A stretch of 64,000 nt of DNA from Phytoactinopolyspora limicola. GTDB lineage: Bacteria; Actinomycetota; Actinomycetes; Jiangellales; Jiangellaceae. The first letter of the stretch is position 1; every line of letters starts with the position of its first letter. Below, one piece after another: positions 1-7,433 of this stretch. The DNA is taken from NCBI RefSeq assembly GCF_011320225.1, contig NZ_JAAOEN010000019.1, positions 1 through 64,000 of the forward strand, read 5' to 3'. Below the pieces are notes generated by a model, which saw only the letters and a list, made by a program, of their open reading frames with translations, searched no databases and was not told where the DNA came from. The position numbers and the translations under genes are program-made.

Positions 1-65
1 GCTACCAACCCAGCGCCCAACCCCGCTACGACCTACGCGGCCACCGCGAACCCCAACCCACATGA
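1..65 (+). mobile_element. C-terminal tail of an IS481-like transposase (cut by window edge)
   Basis: An open frame from base 3 ends at TGA 63-65 and reads YQPSAQPRYDLRGHREPQPT. Actinobacterial IS481-family transposases commonly end with a RDYQP-type motif, and the first residues here match the end of that motif. The frame is followed at once by a duplicated CGTCAGCGATGTCCCGAGAC-type sequence, which I recall as typical of IS481-type element ends. Only 20 residues are visible, so the identity is an inference; the neighbouring sequence to the left would settle it. Confidence 0.45.
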
Positions 66-75
66 CACACTCAAA

Positions 76-123
76 CCGTCAGCGATGTCCCGAGACACAC
101 CCGTCAGCGATGTCCCGAGACAC
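76..123. repeat. 23-bp direct repeat at a probable IS end
   Basis: The unit CCGTCAGCGATGTCCCGAGA followed by CAC occurs at 76-98 and again, identically, at 101-123 (period 25 bp). It lies just downstream of the transposase-like tail, so it probably contains the right terminal inverted repeat of that element, either duplicated or next to a remnant of a second element. Two copies with a 2-bp spacer are not a CRISPR. Confidence 0.6.
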
Positions 124-149
124 CACAGCGCTGTCACGCGCTTTCAGCA

Positions 150-201
150 CACCTGATCGCCCCGGAGTAAACGATCAGGCGTCAAAACGGAGATCAGGTG
201 C
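150..201. repeat. GATCAGG-type intergenic hairpin cluster
   Basis: CACCTGATC (150-158) pairs with GATCAGGTG (192-200), and CCTGATCG (152-159) can alternatively pair with CGATCAGG (172-179), so two mutually exclusive stems are possible. The stretch 172-201 matches 52608-52637 at about 25 of 30 positions, so this is a dispersed repeat and not an isolated terminator. It sits 3' of the leftward GntR gene and could terminate that transcript. Confidence 0.6.
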
Positions 202-222
202 ACACCGGGGGAGGGCGCTGGG

Positions 223-990
223 TCAAGGCGCTGGTAGTAGTCCGGAATTGACCCGAGTCAGGGCTAGGCCGATTCCGTAACCGGCCACGATGATCAGGCG
301 GTAACAGTTGATGGGAACCCGGTCGTTGTTGTACGCGGTCCCCGCCAGCGTCAGGGCAGGGGAGCCGGCGGCCACTCCGCATAGCTCGGCGGTCCGTTCG
401 TCCAGCAGCGCCGGCTCCACCCGTTGCAGGCTTTCCATGACCCGGTGACCGGCGGTAGCCATGGCGTCGCCGATGGTGGGGCTGGCGGCCAGGATCTCCG
501 GCGTGATGTCGTGTGCCACCCAGGCGGGTAGGACGTCGCTGGCCAGGCCATAGACGACTCCGTCCCGGCGCCGAACTGCGTCGTAGCGCACCAGTTCGGC
601 GCCTTCGGACACCCGCAGCGCGGTGGCGAGAGCGTCGTCGGCGGTGACGGACCGGTGGCTCCGGTGCGATTCGTCCACGTGCAGTGCTTCGTCGTCGAGA
701 TCGTCGAGGAAGCCCGAATAGACCGGGCCGGAGCGTGGGGTCAGCGGCTGAACCGGTAGGACGTCGGCGACGTAACTTCCCGAACCCGTTCGGCTCGTCA
801 CGTATCCGGAGTCACGCAGCGCCGCGATGGCCTGCCGGAGGGTACTCCGGCTGACGCCGAGGCTGGCGGCCAGCCGTTCCTCACCGGGCAGCCGGCTACC
901 GGGGGGCAGCGCACCAGACAGGATACGCCCCTTCAGCGATGCCGCGATCCTGCTGTATAGCGGGCGGTCCGGGCCCGGCGGCCGCGTCAT
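223..990 (-). CDS. GntR-family regulator (HutC/UTRA type)
   Basis: A 255-residue protein. Residues about 10-75 form a GntR winged helix-turn-helix with the recognition-helix motif SRSTLRQAIAALRDSGYV. The rest resembles the UTRA ligand-binding domain of the HutC subfamily (strand motif AELVRYDAVRRRDGVVYGLA near residues 130-150). Its ATG overlaps the stop of the upstream adenosine deaminase gene by 4 bp (ATGA), so the two are cotranscribed and probably translationally coupled. Regulator and enzyme in one operon suggest control by a purine nucleoside or a related metabolite. The ligand is not identifiable from sequence. The dyad over the deaminase start (2035-2058) is a candidate operator for it. 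Confidence 0.85.
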   Translation of the reverse strand: MTRPPGPDRPLYSRIAASLKGRILSGALPPGSRLPGEERLAASLGVSRSTLRQAIAALRDSGYVTSRTGSGSYVADVLPVQPLTPRSGPVYSGFLDDLDDEALHVDESHRSHRSVTADDALATALRVSEGAELVRYDAVRRRDGVVYGLASDVLPAWVAHDITPEILAASPTIGDAMATAGHRVMESLQRVEPALLDERTAELCGVAAGSPALTLAGTAYNNDRVPINCYRLIIVAGYGIGLALTRVNSGLLPAP

Positions 991-2036
991 CGGTGAGAGC
1001 CCGGTCCGGCTACCGGCGGCACCTCGGCGAGTTCGTGTCGGATCCGGGCCTTGGTGGCCTCAGGAGCGTAGGAGACGTCGAGCGCGTCCAGCTGCGTGGC
1101 GATCAGCGCCTCGGTGGTGAAGCCGTGTATTTGATGGGCAAGGAGCAGCTCGTCGACGAGTGTGGTCTGGAAGTAGGCGGGGTCGTCGGTGTTGATCGTG
1201 ATGCGCAGACCTTCCGCGGCCAGCTGCCCGAGTGGGTGTTCGCCCGGACTCGCTGCCAGCTTGAGTGCGACGTTCGACGTCGGCGCGACCTCGAGCGGAA
1301 TCCGATGCTGGCGTAGGTACGCGACGAGTTCCGGGTCGGCCAGGCATTGGACTCCATGCCCGATCCGGGACGCCTGCAGCGACCACAGCGCTCCCCAGAT
1401 GCTGGCCGGTCCGACGGTCTCACCGGCGTGTGGCAACGACGCCAGTCCGGCCGCCCGGGCGCGGGCGAACGACGTCTCGAACAGTTCCGGTGGATAGCCG
1501 TCCTCGATACCGCCGAGGCCGAGCCCGACGACGCCCTCCGGTGCGGTATGGCCGAGCAGGTATTCGATCGTCGCCTCTGACGCCGGGTCCTCGCTCTCCC
1601 GGGCGATATCGCAGACCCAGGCCAGTTCGACGCCATGGTCGGTGAATGCGCGCCGGCGCCCTTCGTTCAACCCGTCGCGGTACTCCTCCGCGGCGACGCC
1701 TCGTCGCTGGTGGGTTATTGGTGTGGAGGTGACCTCGGCGTAGCGCACGTTCTGGCGGGCAAGTTCGGCGCCGAGCGCGGCGGTGGCGTCGGCGAAGTCC
1801 TCGGCGCTGCGTAGTACCGCGAGACCGGTGAAGAACAGCCGGGCGAAGTCGTCGAAGCTGCCGAACTGGTACAGGCCGGTGAGCTCCTCGGCGGAGCTGG
1901 CGCCGACGTCGACACCATTGCGTTCGGCCAGGTGAAGCATGGTGGGTGGCCGTAGTGAACCCTCCAGGTGGAGGTGGAGCTCGACCTTCGGAAGTGTGGT
2001 GAGCCAAGGGATGAGCGCGGCAGGCGAATACGTCAC
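987..2036 (-). CDS. add: Adenosine deaminase
   Basis: 349 residues, the usual length for the family. It would hydrolyse adenosine (or a close analogue) to inosine and ammonia in the cytoplasm. The zinc site is visible: HLHLEG near the N-terminus (His21, His23), a HAGE motif near residue 205, a GHG motif about 25 residues later, and NTDDP near residue 285, which supplies the metal-binding and catalytic aspartates. Some family members act on adenine or aminodeoxyfutalosine, so the exact substrate is inferred. The start is GTG with a weak ribosome site. It is divergent from the ribose-type operon, which suggests nucleoside salvage with recovery of the ribose. Confidence 0.88.
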   Translation of the reverse strand: MTYSPAALIPWLTTLPKVELHLHLEGSLRPPTMLHLAERNGVDVGASSAEELTGLYQFGSFDDFARLFFTGLAVLRSAEDFADATAALGAELARQNVRYAEVTSTPITHQRRGVAAEEYRDGLNEGRRRAFTDHGVELAWVCDIARESEDPASEATIEYLLGHTAPEGVVGLGLGGIEDGYPPELFETSFARARAAGLASLPHAGETVGPASIWGALWSLQASRIGHGVQCLADPELVAYLRQHRIPLEVAPTSNVALKLAASPGEHPLGQLAAEGLRITINTDDPAYFQTTLVDELLLAHQIHGFTTEALIATQLDALDVSYAPEATKARIRHELAEVPPVAGPGSHR

Positions 2037-2058
2037 CTGTCTTGTTTACCATACAGGT
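2035..2058. promoter_or_regulatory. Dyad over the add promoter and start
   Basis: ACCTGT (2035-2040) and ACAGGT (2053-2058) form a perfect inverted repeat with a 12-bp spacer. On the minus strand TATGGT (2053-2048) is a possible -10 box, 11 nt before the GTG start. A repressor bound here would cover the -10 box and the start codon. The GntR protein of the same operon is the obvious candidate, but this is inference. Confidence 0.4.
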
Positions 2059-2121
2059 CGCGTCGGGGAAACGGTTGTTTCCGGGGGGTTGCGCTGCGGT
2101 GAACGAAGCGTCACTATGGGC

Positions 2122-2150
2122 ATCAACACGTATTGCCAACTCGTGTTGAT
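2122..2150. promoter_or_regulatory. Candidate RbsR operator/promoter
   Basis: ATCAACACG (2122-2130) and CGTGTTGAT (2142-2150) are perfect 9-bp arms around an 11-bp spacer that contains TTGCCA, a possible -35 element. The dyad lies 34 bp before the rbsR start and about 90 bp from the add start. The position fits autoregulation by the LacI-type RbsR of the operon it precedes. Confidence 0.5.
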
Positions 2151-2183
2151 AGGCCATATGCACTGGACTTAGGAGCTGCCGTC

Positions 2184-3275
2184 GTGGTTGTGCGCCGAGC
2201 CGACGTGGCGAAGATGGCCGGAACGTCGCCCGCGGTGGTGAGTTATGTGCTCAACGGCGGCCCACGCAGCGTGGCACCGGAGACCAGAGCCCGGGTGCTG
2301 GCGGCCGTCGAGGCTTTGGACTATCGGCCCAACGGCGTCGCGCGCTCGTTGCGCATGAACAAGACCATGACCCTCGGCCTTGTGGTCCCGGACACGTCCA
2401 ACCCCTACTTCGCCGAACTCGCCCGCTCCATCGAGGAGTCGGCCTTTGCGCACGGCTACACACTCCTGATCGGCAACGGCGCGGAGGACGACGAGCGGCA
2501 GACCGCCTACGTGCGCACCTTCCTCCAGCGCCAGGTGGACGGGCTGTTCCTCGTTCCGGCCCACGGTCCCGCCGGCTTCCTACCCGAACTGGAGCGGGCC
2601 CAGACACCGTGGATCGCACTCGACCGGCAGGTCGCGGGTGCGTCGGCGCCCGCCGTGCTCGTCGACAACCGCGGTGGTGCGCGGGCGGCCACCGAGCACC
2701 TGCTGGAGCACGGCCGTCGCGCCATCACCTGCATCGCTGGACCTGAGGACGTGCTGCCCGCCACCGACCGGGTGGCCGGCTGGCGAGACGCTATGCGCGC
2801 CGCCGGGTTACCCGTGGACGGTGACGCTCTGTGGCAGATCCCGTTCGGCCGCCAGCCCGGATACGCCGTCGCGCGTCGGGTGCTGGCCAGCGCATCGTCC
2901 GGTTCGATCGACGCGTTCTTTACGGCCAGCGACGAGCAGGCGCTCGGGGTGCTGCGGGCGGTCACCGAACTCGGCCTGCGGTGCCCAGAAGACGTCGCCA
3001 TCACCTCGTTCGACGGAATCGCGGCAGGGGCCTACGCCACACCCGCGCTGACCACCATGGCGCAGCCGTTCGCCGACCTGGGCAAGGCGGCGATGGCACA
3101 GCTATTAGAACGGATCGCGGACCCGGAAGCGGCCGTCAGCGCCGCGGTCCTGCCGGTTGAGCTGGTGGCCCGTGGTTCCTGCGGCTGCCCAGACCCGCCT
3201 GGCGGAGAACTCAGAGCGGGGCCACTAGCCGGTGAGAAGCGGCTGGCCGGTGAGAAACAGGAGGAGGAGCGGTGA
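2184..3275 (+). CDS. rbsR: LacI-family regulator of the ribose-type operon
   Basis: 363 residues from GTG 2184. I chose this start because AGGAG (2171-2175) lies 8 nt upstream and translation then begins right at the DNA-binding motif (RADVAKMAGTSPAVVSYVLN); an upstream in-frame ATG at 2133 lacks a ribosome site. The LacI helix-turn-helix occupies residues 1-50, followed by a periplasmic-binding-protein-like sensor domain. The C-terminus has a cysteine-containing tail and a short duplicated (R)LAGEK stretch. It overlaps rbsA by 4 bp (GTGA). It probably represses the operon until ribose or a nucleoside-derived sugar binds. Confidence 0.85.
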   Translation: MVVRRADVAKMAGTSPAVVSYVLNGGPRSVAPETRARVLAAVEALDYRPNGVARSLRMNKTMTLGLVVPDTSNPYFAELARSIEESAFAHGYTLLIGNGAEDDERQTAYVRTFLQRQVDGLFLVPAHGPAGFLPELERAQTPWIALDRQVAGASAPAVLVDNRGGARAATEHLLEHGRRAITCIAGPEDVLPATDRVAGWRDAMRAAGLPVDGDALWQIPFGRQPGYAVARRVLASASSGSIDAFFTASDEQALGVLRAVTELGLRCPEDVAITSFDGIAAGAYATPALTTMAQPFADLGKAAMAQLLERIADPEAAVSAAVLPVELVARGSCGCPDPPGGELRAGPLAGEKRLAGEKQEEER

Positions 3276-4783
3276 GCGTGTTGTCGGAGAGCCGGGCATC
3301 AGCCGCTGGTATCGGGTTGGTCTGCCGGGGGCTCACCAAGACCTTCCCTGGGGTGCGCGCCTTGGACGGCGTCGACCTCGAGGTCCGATACGGCCAGGTC
3401 GAGGTGGTGCTGGGAGAGAACGGCGCCGGTAAGTCCACCCTGATGAAGATCTTGTCCGGCGCACATGCCGCCGATGCCGGCTCGATGACACTCGACGGTG
3501 CGCCGTACCGGCCGGACACCCCACGTGCGGCCATCGCCTCCGGTGTTGTCATGATCCACCAGGAGATGAACCTCGTCCCGGATTTGTCGGTGGCGGAGAA
3601 CATCTTCCTCGGCCGTCAGCACCAGCGCAACGGGCGCATCCAGTACGGGGAGATGAATCGGGCGGCCGCTGAACTAACCCGCAGGGTCGGCCTGACCGCG
3701 GACGTCAGCACTCCGGTATCGCGGCTGTCGGTGGCGGCGCAGCAACAGGTCGAGATCGCCAAGGCGTTGTCCCTGGATGCGCGGATCCTGATCCTGGACG
3801 AACCCACCGCCGCACTGGGCGCCGCCGAGTCAGAGCGGCTGTTCGAAATCATCGACGAACTGCGGGCCGACGGTGTCGGCTTCGTGTACATCACTCACCG
3901 GCTGCGCGAGGTGGCCCGAGTGGGGGACCGCGTCGTCGTGATGCGCGACGGCCAGCGGGTGGCTGGTTGGGACCGGGCCGACGTCGAGATCGACGAGCTG
4001 GTCGAGGCCATGGTGGACCGCACCGTCGACCAGGTGTACCCGGAACCGCGCGAGCCGGACGACGGTGAACTGCTCCGGGTCGACGGTCTCGGCCGCGAGG
4101 GCGCGTTCAGCGACGTGTCGTTCACCGTACGTCCGGGGGAGATCTTGGGCATCGCCGGGCTGGTGGGCGCGGGCCGCACGGAGCTGGCGCGGGCACTGTT
4201 CGGTGCGGAACCGGCCGACCGCGGGCGGATCGTCGTCGACGGCCGGGAGATGCGCATCCGGGCGCCAGTCGATGCTATCTCGGCAGGGATCGTGCTGGTG
4301 CCGGAGGACCGCAAGGCCCAGGGCCTAGTGCTGGGTATGTCGGTGCAGGACAACATCGCCCTGCCGTCGCTGAAGGACGTGGCGCAGGGCGGGGTGGTAC
4401 GACGCTCAGGCGTCAAACGCCTGGTGGACGAGCTGGCTCGCCGCCTCGATCTGCGCGGCCAGCCGGGCCAGGCCGCCGGCACCCTGTCGGGCGGCAACCA
4501 GCAGAAGGCGGCCATCGCCAAATGGATCCCGAAGAATCCGCGGGTCGTGATCTTCGACGAGCCGACCCGTGGGGTGGACGTCGGGGCGAAGGTCTCGATC
4601 TATCGCCTCATCGACGAGCTCAGCCGGAATGGCGTGGGCGTCATCGTCATCTCCTCGGAGCTGTCCGAGGTACTCGGGCTGGCCCGCCGGGTGCTCGTGC
4701 TCTCGCACGGTCACCAGACCGGGCTGCTGGAACGTGAAGAAGCAACGGAGGAACGAGTCATGACATTGGCGGTGAGTGGCTGA
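3272..4783 (+). CDS. rbsA: Ribose-type sugar ABC transporter ATPase (two tandem ABC domains)
   Basis: 503 residues, the standard length for RbsA/MglA/XylG proteins, with two fused nucleotide-binding domains. The first has a full Walker A (GENGAGKST, residues 48-56) and Walker B (ILILDEPTAAL) but a degenerate signature (LSVAAQQQ). The second has a degenerate Walker A (GLVGAGRTE), a canonical LSGGNQQK signature and VVIFDEPTRGVD. This asymmetry is normal in the family. GGAGGAG lies just upstream of the GTG start. It powers uptake with the permease and binding protein that follow. Confidence 0.93.
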   Translation: MSVLSESRASAAGIGLVCRGLTKTFPGVRALDGVDLEVRYGQVEVVLGENGAGKSTLMKILSGAHAADAGSMTLDGAPYRPDTPRAAIASGVVMIHQEMNLVPDLSVAENIFLGRQHQRNGRIQYGEMNRAAAELTRRVGLTADVSTPVSRLSVAAQQQVEIAKALSLDARILILDEPTAALGAAESERLFEIIDELRADGVGFVYITHRLREVARVGDRVVVMRDGQRVAGWDRADVEIDELVEAMVDRTVDQVYPEPREPDDGELLRVDGLGREGAFSDVSFTVRPGEILGIAGLVGAGRTELARALFGAEPADRGRIVVDGREMRIRAPVDAISAGIVLVPEDRKAQGLVLGMSVQDNIALPSLKDVAQGGVVRRSGVKRLVDELARRLDLRGQPGQAAGTLSGGNQQKAAIAKWIPKNPRVVIFDEPTRGVDVGAKVSIYRLIDELSRNGVGVIVISSELSEVLGLARRVLVLSHGHQTGLLEREEATEERVMTLAVSG

Positions 4784-5784
4784 TGTCGGCCACAACACAG
4801 GAGCCGGAGGCACCGGCGCGAGACAACTCGGCTCCGGCCTGGCGGGCAGTGTTCGACCGCTTCGGGTCCAGCGGGCCGCTATTGGGCCTTTTGGTCCTGG
4901 TGGTTGTCCTGACCGTCATGTCGGACGCCTTCCTGACCGTGAACAACCTCGTCAACGTGTTCCAGCAGATCTCGGTCCTGGCCATCCTGGCGTTGGGTAT
5001 GACGGCAGTGATCATCACGGCCGGGATCGACCTGTCGGTCGGGTCGGTGGTGGGCCTGTCCGGAGTGGTGGCCGGCTGGACATTTGTTGAGGCTGAGCTG
5101 CCAATGGTGATCGCGTTTCTGGCGGGCCTCGCGGTTGGAGCACTGGCCGGGTTCATCAGCGGGCTCATGATCACCGTCGGGAAACTCCCGCCGTTCATCG
5201 CTACGCTGGCGATGCTGTCCATGGCGCGTGGCCTGGCGCTGGTTATCTCCGACGGCCGGCCGATCTCCGGGTATCCGGACTGGTTCCGCGACATCACCCG
5301 GTATCAGATCTTCGGCCTGGTGCCACCGTCGGTCCTCCTGGTGGTCGCGCTGTTCGTGCTCGGCTCCGCCTACCTGCGCTACCGGCCATCGGGGCGAGCG
5401 CTCTACGCCATCGGCGGCAACGAAGAGGTCGCCCGGCTGTCCGGCCTCAAGGTCAACCTGGAGAAACTGAAGGTCTACACCGCGGCCGGGGCTCTGGCCG
5501 GGCTGGGCGGACTGATCCTGATGTCCCGGCTCGACTCGGCGCAGCCGACCGCCGCGACCGGCATGGAGCTGGACGTGATCGCCGCCGTGGTGATCGGTGG
5601 CGCGAGCCTCGCCGGCGGGCGAGGGAGTATGTCCGGCACCCTTGTCGGCGCGCTGATCATCGGGGTGTTGCGCAACGGGCTCAATCTGCTCGACGTCTCC
5701 GCGTTCTGGCAACAAGTGATCATCGGTGCGGTGATCGCCATCGCGGTGATGACCGACACCCTCCGTCGCCGGTCGAAACGGTGA
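4783..5784 (+). CDS. rbsC: Ribose-type sugar ABC transporter permease
   Basis: 333 residues with about 8-10 hydrophobic segments typical of the BPD_transp_2 (RbsC/AraH) family. It contains the conserved GMTAVIITAGIDLSVGSVVGLS loop and the GRALYAIGGNEEVARLSGL motif that contacts the ATPase. The ATG shares one base with the rbsA stop (TGATG), so the genes are coupled. It forms the membrane channel, probably as a homodimer, for a pentose or a nucleoside-derived sugar. Confidence 0.92.
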   Translation: MSATTQEPEAPARDNSAPAWRAVFDRFGSSGPLLGLLVLVVVLTVMSDAFLTVNNLVNVFQQISVLAILALGMTAVIITAGIDLSVGSVVGLSGVVAGWTFVEAELPMVIAFLAGLAVGALAGFISGLMITVGKLPPFIATLAMLSMARGLALVISDGRPISGYPDWFRDITRYQIFGLVPPSVLLVVALFVLGSAYLRYRPSGRALYAIGGNEEVARLSGLKVNLEKLKVYTAAGALAGLGGLILMSRLDSAQPTAATGMELDVIAAVVIGGASLAGGRGSMSGTLVGALIIGVLRNGLNLLDVSAFWQQVIIGAVIAIAVMTDTLRRRSKR

Positions 5785-5873
5785 CCACGTCGTCGGTGAT
5801 CGTGGGCTGACTTACTCACACGTGCCGTTGTCAGCGGCAATTCATCGAGAACATCAACAAAGGAGTTTCGGAG

Positions 5874-6839
5874 ATGAGAAGAACCCTGATCCCAGTCCTG
5901 GCCGTCACCGCGATCGTGCTGGCGGCGTGCGGGGGCGACGACGGGAACGGCGGCAGCGACGACGGCAACGGTGGTGGCGACGGCGGGTCCGGTAGCGACG
6001 TGACGATCGGCCTGGCCGTCTCCACCCTCGAGAACCCGTTCTTCGTTACCCTGCGCGACGGCGCGGAGGACGTCGCCAGCGAAGCTGGAGCTGAGCTGCT
6101 GGTCTCCGACGCCCGCGACGACGCGCAATCGCAGGCCAACCACGTGCAGGACTTCATCACCCGCGACGTCGACGTCCTGATCGTCAACCCGGTCGACACC
6201 GCGGCGATCGTGCCGTCGATCGAAGCCGCCAACGATGCGGGTATCCCGGTGGTGACGGTGGACCGCGGCTCCGACGGAGGCGAGATCGCCGCCCACATCG
6301 CCAGCGACAACGTCCTGGGCGGCCGGCTGGCCGGGGAGTTCCTGTTCGAGCAGATCGGCGGCTCGGGTGACGTCGCACAGCTCGAGGGGATCGCGGGGAC
6401 GTCGGCCGCGCGGGACCGTGGTGCCGGGTTCCAGGAGGCACTCGACGCCGCCTCCGGGATCAGCCTGGCCAGCAGCCAGGCGGCGAACTTCAGCCGTGAC
6501 GAGGGGCTCACCGTGGCCGAGAACGTGTTGCAGGCCAACTCCGGTCTGGCCGGTGTCTTCGCGCAGAACGACGAGATGGCGCTGGGTGCCGTGGAGGCCG
6601 CCCGGTCGGCGGGGATCCTCGACGACCTGGTGATCGTCGGCTTCGACGCCACCGACGACGCGCTGGCCGCGATCCAGGCCGGTGAGATGGACGCGACCGT
6701 GGCGCAGCTTCCGGACGAGATGGGTGCGGCCGCCGTCGAGGTAGCGCTCACCATCGCCGACGGTGGTGACGTCGAGGCCGAACAGGGCGTCGACGTGCAG
6801 CTCGTGACCTCGGACAACGTCGCCGACTTCACCGGGTGA
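5874..6839 (+). CDS. rbsB: Ribose-type substrate-binding lipoprotein
   Basis: 321 residues. A lipoprotein signal peptide ends at VLAACGG with the lipidated Cys19, followed by a Gly/Asp-rich linker (residues 20-43) and a type-I periplasmic-binding fold (Peripla_BP_4). Motifs typical of ribose-binding proteins are VSTLENPFFVTLRDG, INPVDTAA-like VNPVDTAAI and VFAQNDEMALGAV. GGAG (5863-5866) precedes the ATG. There is an 89-bp gap from rbsC, room for a separate promoter, which is common for highly expressed binding proteins. It delivers the sugar to RbsC at the cell surface. Confidence 0.92.
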   Translation: MRRTLIPVLAVTAIVLAACGGDDGNGGSDDGNGGGDGGSGSDVTIGLAVSTLENPFFVTLRDGAEDVASEAGAELLVSDARDDAQSQANHVQDFITRDVDVLIVNPVDTAAIVPSIEAANDAGIPVVTVDRGSDGGEIAAHIASDNVLGGRLAGEFLFEQIGGSGDVAQLEGIAGTSAARDRGAGFQEALDAASGISLASSQAANFSRDEGLTVAENVLQANSGLAGVFAQNDEMALGAVEAARSAGILDDLVIVGFDATDDALAAIQAGEMDATVAQLPDEMGAAAVEVALTIADGGDVEAEQGVDVQLVTSDNVADFTG

Positions 6840-6868
6840 CCACCCCACCCCACCCGCCCCCGCCCCGC

Positions 6869-6918
6869 TGATCATTGGCTTTTGGCTACCGGATCCGGTA
6901 GCCAAAAGCCAATGATCA
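6869..6918. repeat. 50-bp perfect palindrome between rbsB and rbsD
   Basis: Every base of 6869-6918 pairs across the centre of the GGATCC at 6891-6896; the ends read TGATCA. Half-arm: TGATCATTGGCTTTTGGCTA followed by CCGGA. The same arm with one substitution forms the larger palindrome at 44105-44178. It lies 29 bp after the rbsB stop and 17 bp before the rbsD start, inside the operon, so as RNA it would make a 25-bp stem that could stabilise the upstream message or reduce read-through. There is no run of T after it. Confidence 0.9.
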
Positions 6919-6934
6919 TGGAAGGTACTGAGAT

Positions 6935-7342
6935 ATGAAGAAGACGGGGATCCTGCATCCGGCGCTGTCTGCGTTGGTTTCCTCAATGGGGCACGGCGAC
7001 ACCCTCTGTATCGCCGACGCCGGACTGCCGGTTCCGCCCGGCGTCGACCGGATCGATCTGGCCTTTGCCGCAGGCCAGCCCGCGTTTATCAACGTGGTTG
7101 ACGCGGTCTTGACCGAACTACGAGTGGAGGGCTACACCCTGGCCGACGAAGCACTGAAGCAGTGCCCGGAGTTGGTCGCCCACCTACGCGAGCGGATGTC
7201 TGGCGTGGAGGAGACCCGCGTGCCGCACGAGTTGCTCAAGGAGCAGACCCGACACGTGCGCGCAGTAGTCCGCACCGGCGAGTTCACCCCCTATGCGAAC
7301 GTGCTCCTACACAGCGGCGTCGCCTTCCCCGTCACCGCGTGA
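6935..7342 (+). CDS. rbsD: D-ribose pyranase
   Basis: 135 residues, matching RbsD/FucU-type mutarotases. It interconverts pyranose and furanose forms of ribose so that a kinase can use the sugar. The conserved catalytic histidine lies in SSMGHGDTLCIADAGLPVP (His20), and the C-terminus has the family's GEFTPYANVLLHSGV segment. GGAAGG (6920-6925) just beyond the 50-bp palindrome is the ribosome site. No ribokinase gene is present in the window, so phosphorylation must be encoded elsewhere. Confidence 0.92.
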   Translation: MKKTGILHPALSALVSSMGHGDTLCIADAGLPVPPGVDRIDLAFAAGQPAFINVVDAVLTELRVEGYTLADEALKQCPELVAHLRERMSGVEETRVPHELLKEQTRHVRAVVRTGEFTPYANVLLHSGVAFPVTA

Positions 7343-7360
7343 CTTCCCCTCTCACCCCGG

Positions 7361-7409
7361 TGATCATGAACAGTTTGGGTCGTATATGGATCGGTAGTGT
7401 TCATGATCA
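7361..7409. terminator. Bidirectional hairpin with TGATCATGAACA arms
   Basis: TGATCATGAACA (7361-7372) pairs perfectly with TGTTCATGATCA (7398-7409) around a 25-nt loop. It stands between the convergent rbsD and beta-glucosidase genes, the expected place for a shared terminator. The same arm sequence recurs at 18945-19002, so it belongs to a dispersed hairpin family. Confidence 0.7.
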
Positions 7410-7433
7410 TGGGGTTGGGGATGGTGCTGGTGG

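Noticed and set aside
76-123. Possible CRISPR array
   Set aside because: Only two repeats with a 2-bp spacer and no cas genes; better explained as the end of an IS481-like element.
5475-6986. A 503-codon open frame on the minus strand opposite rbsC-rbsB
   Set aside because: It is antisense to clearly functional transporter genes, has no recognisable domain, and is the expected result of high GC at third codon positions.
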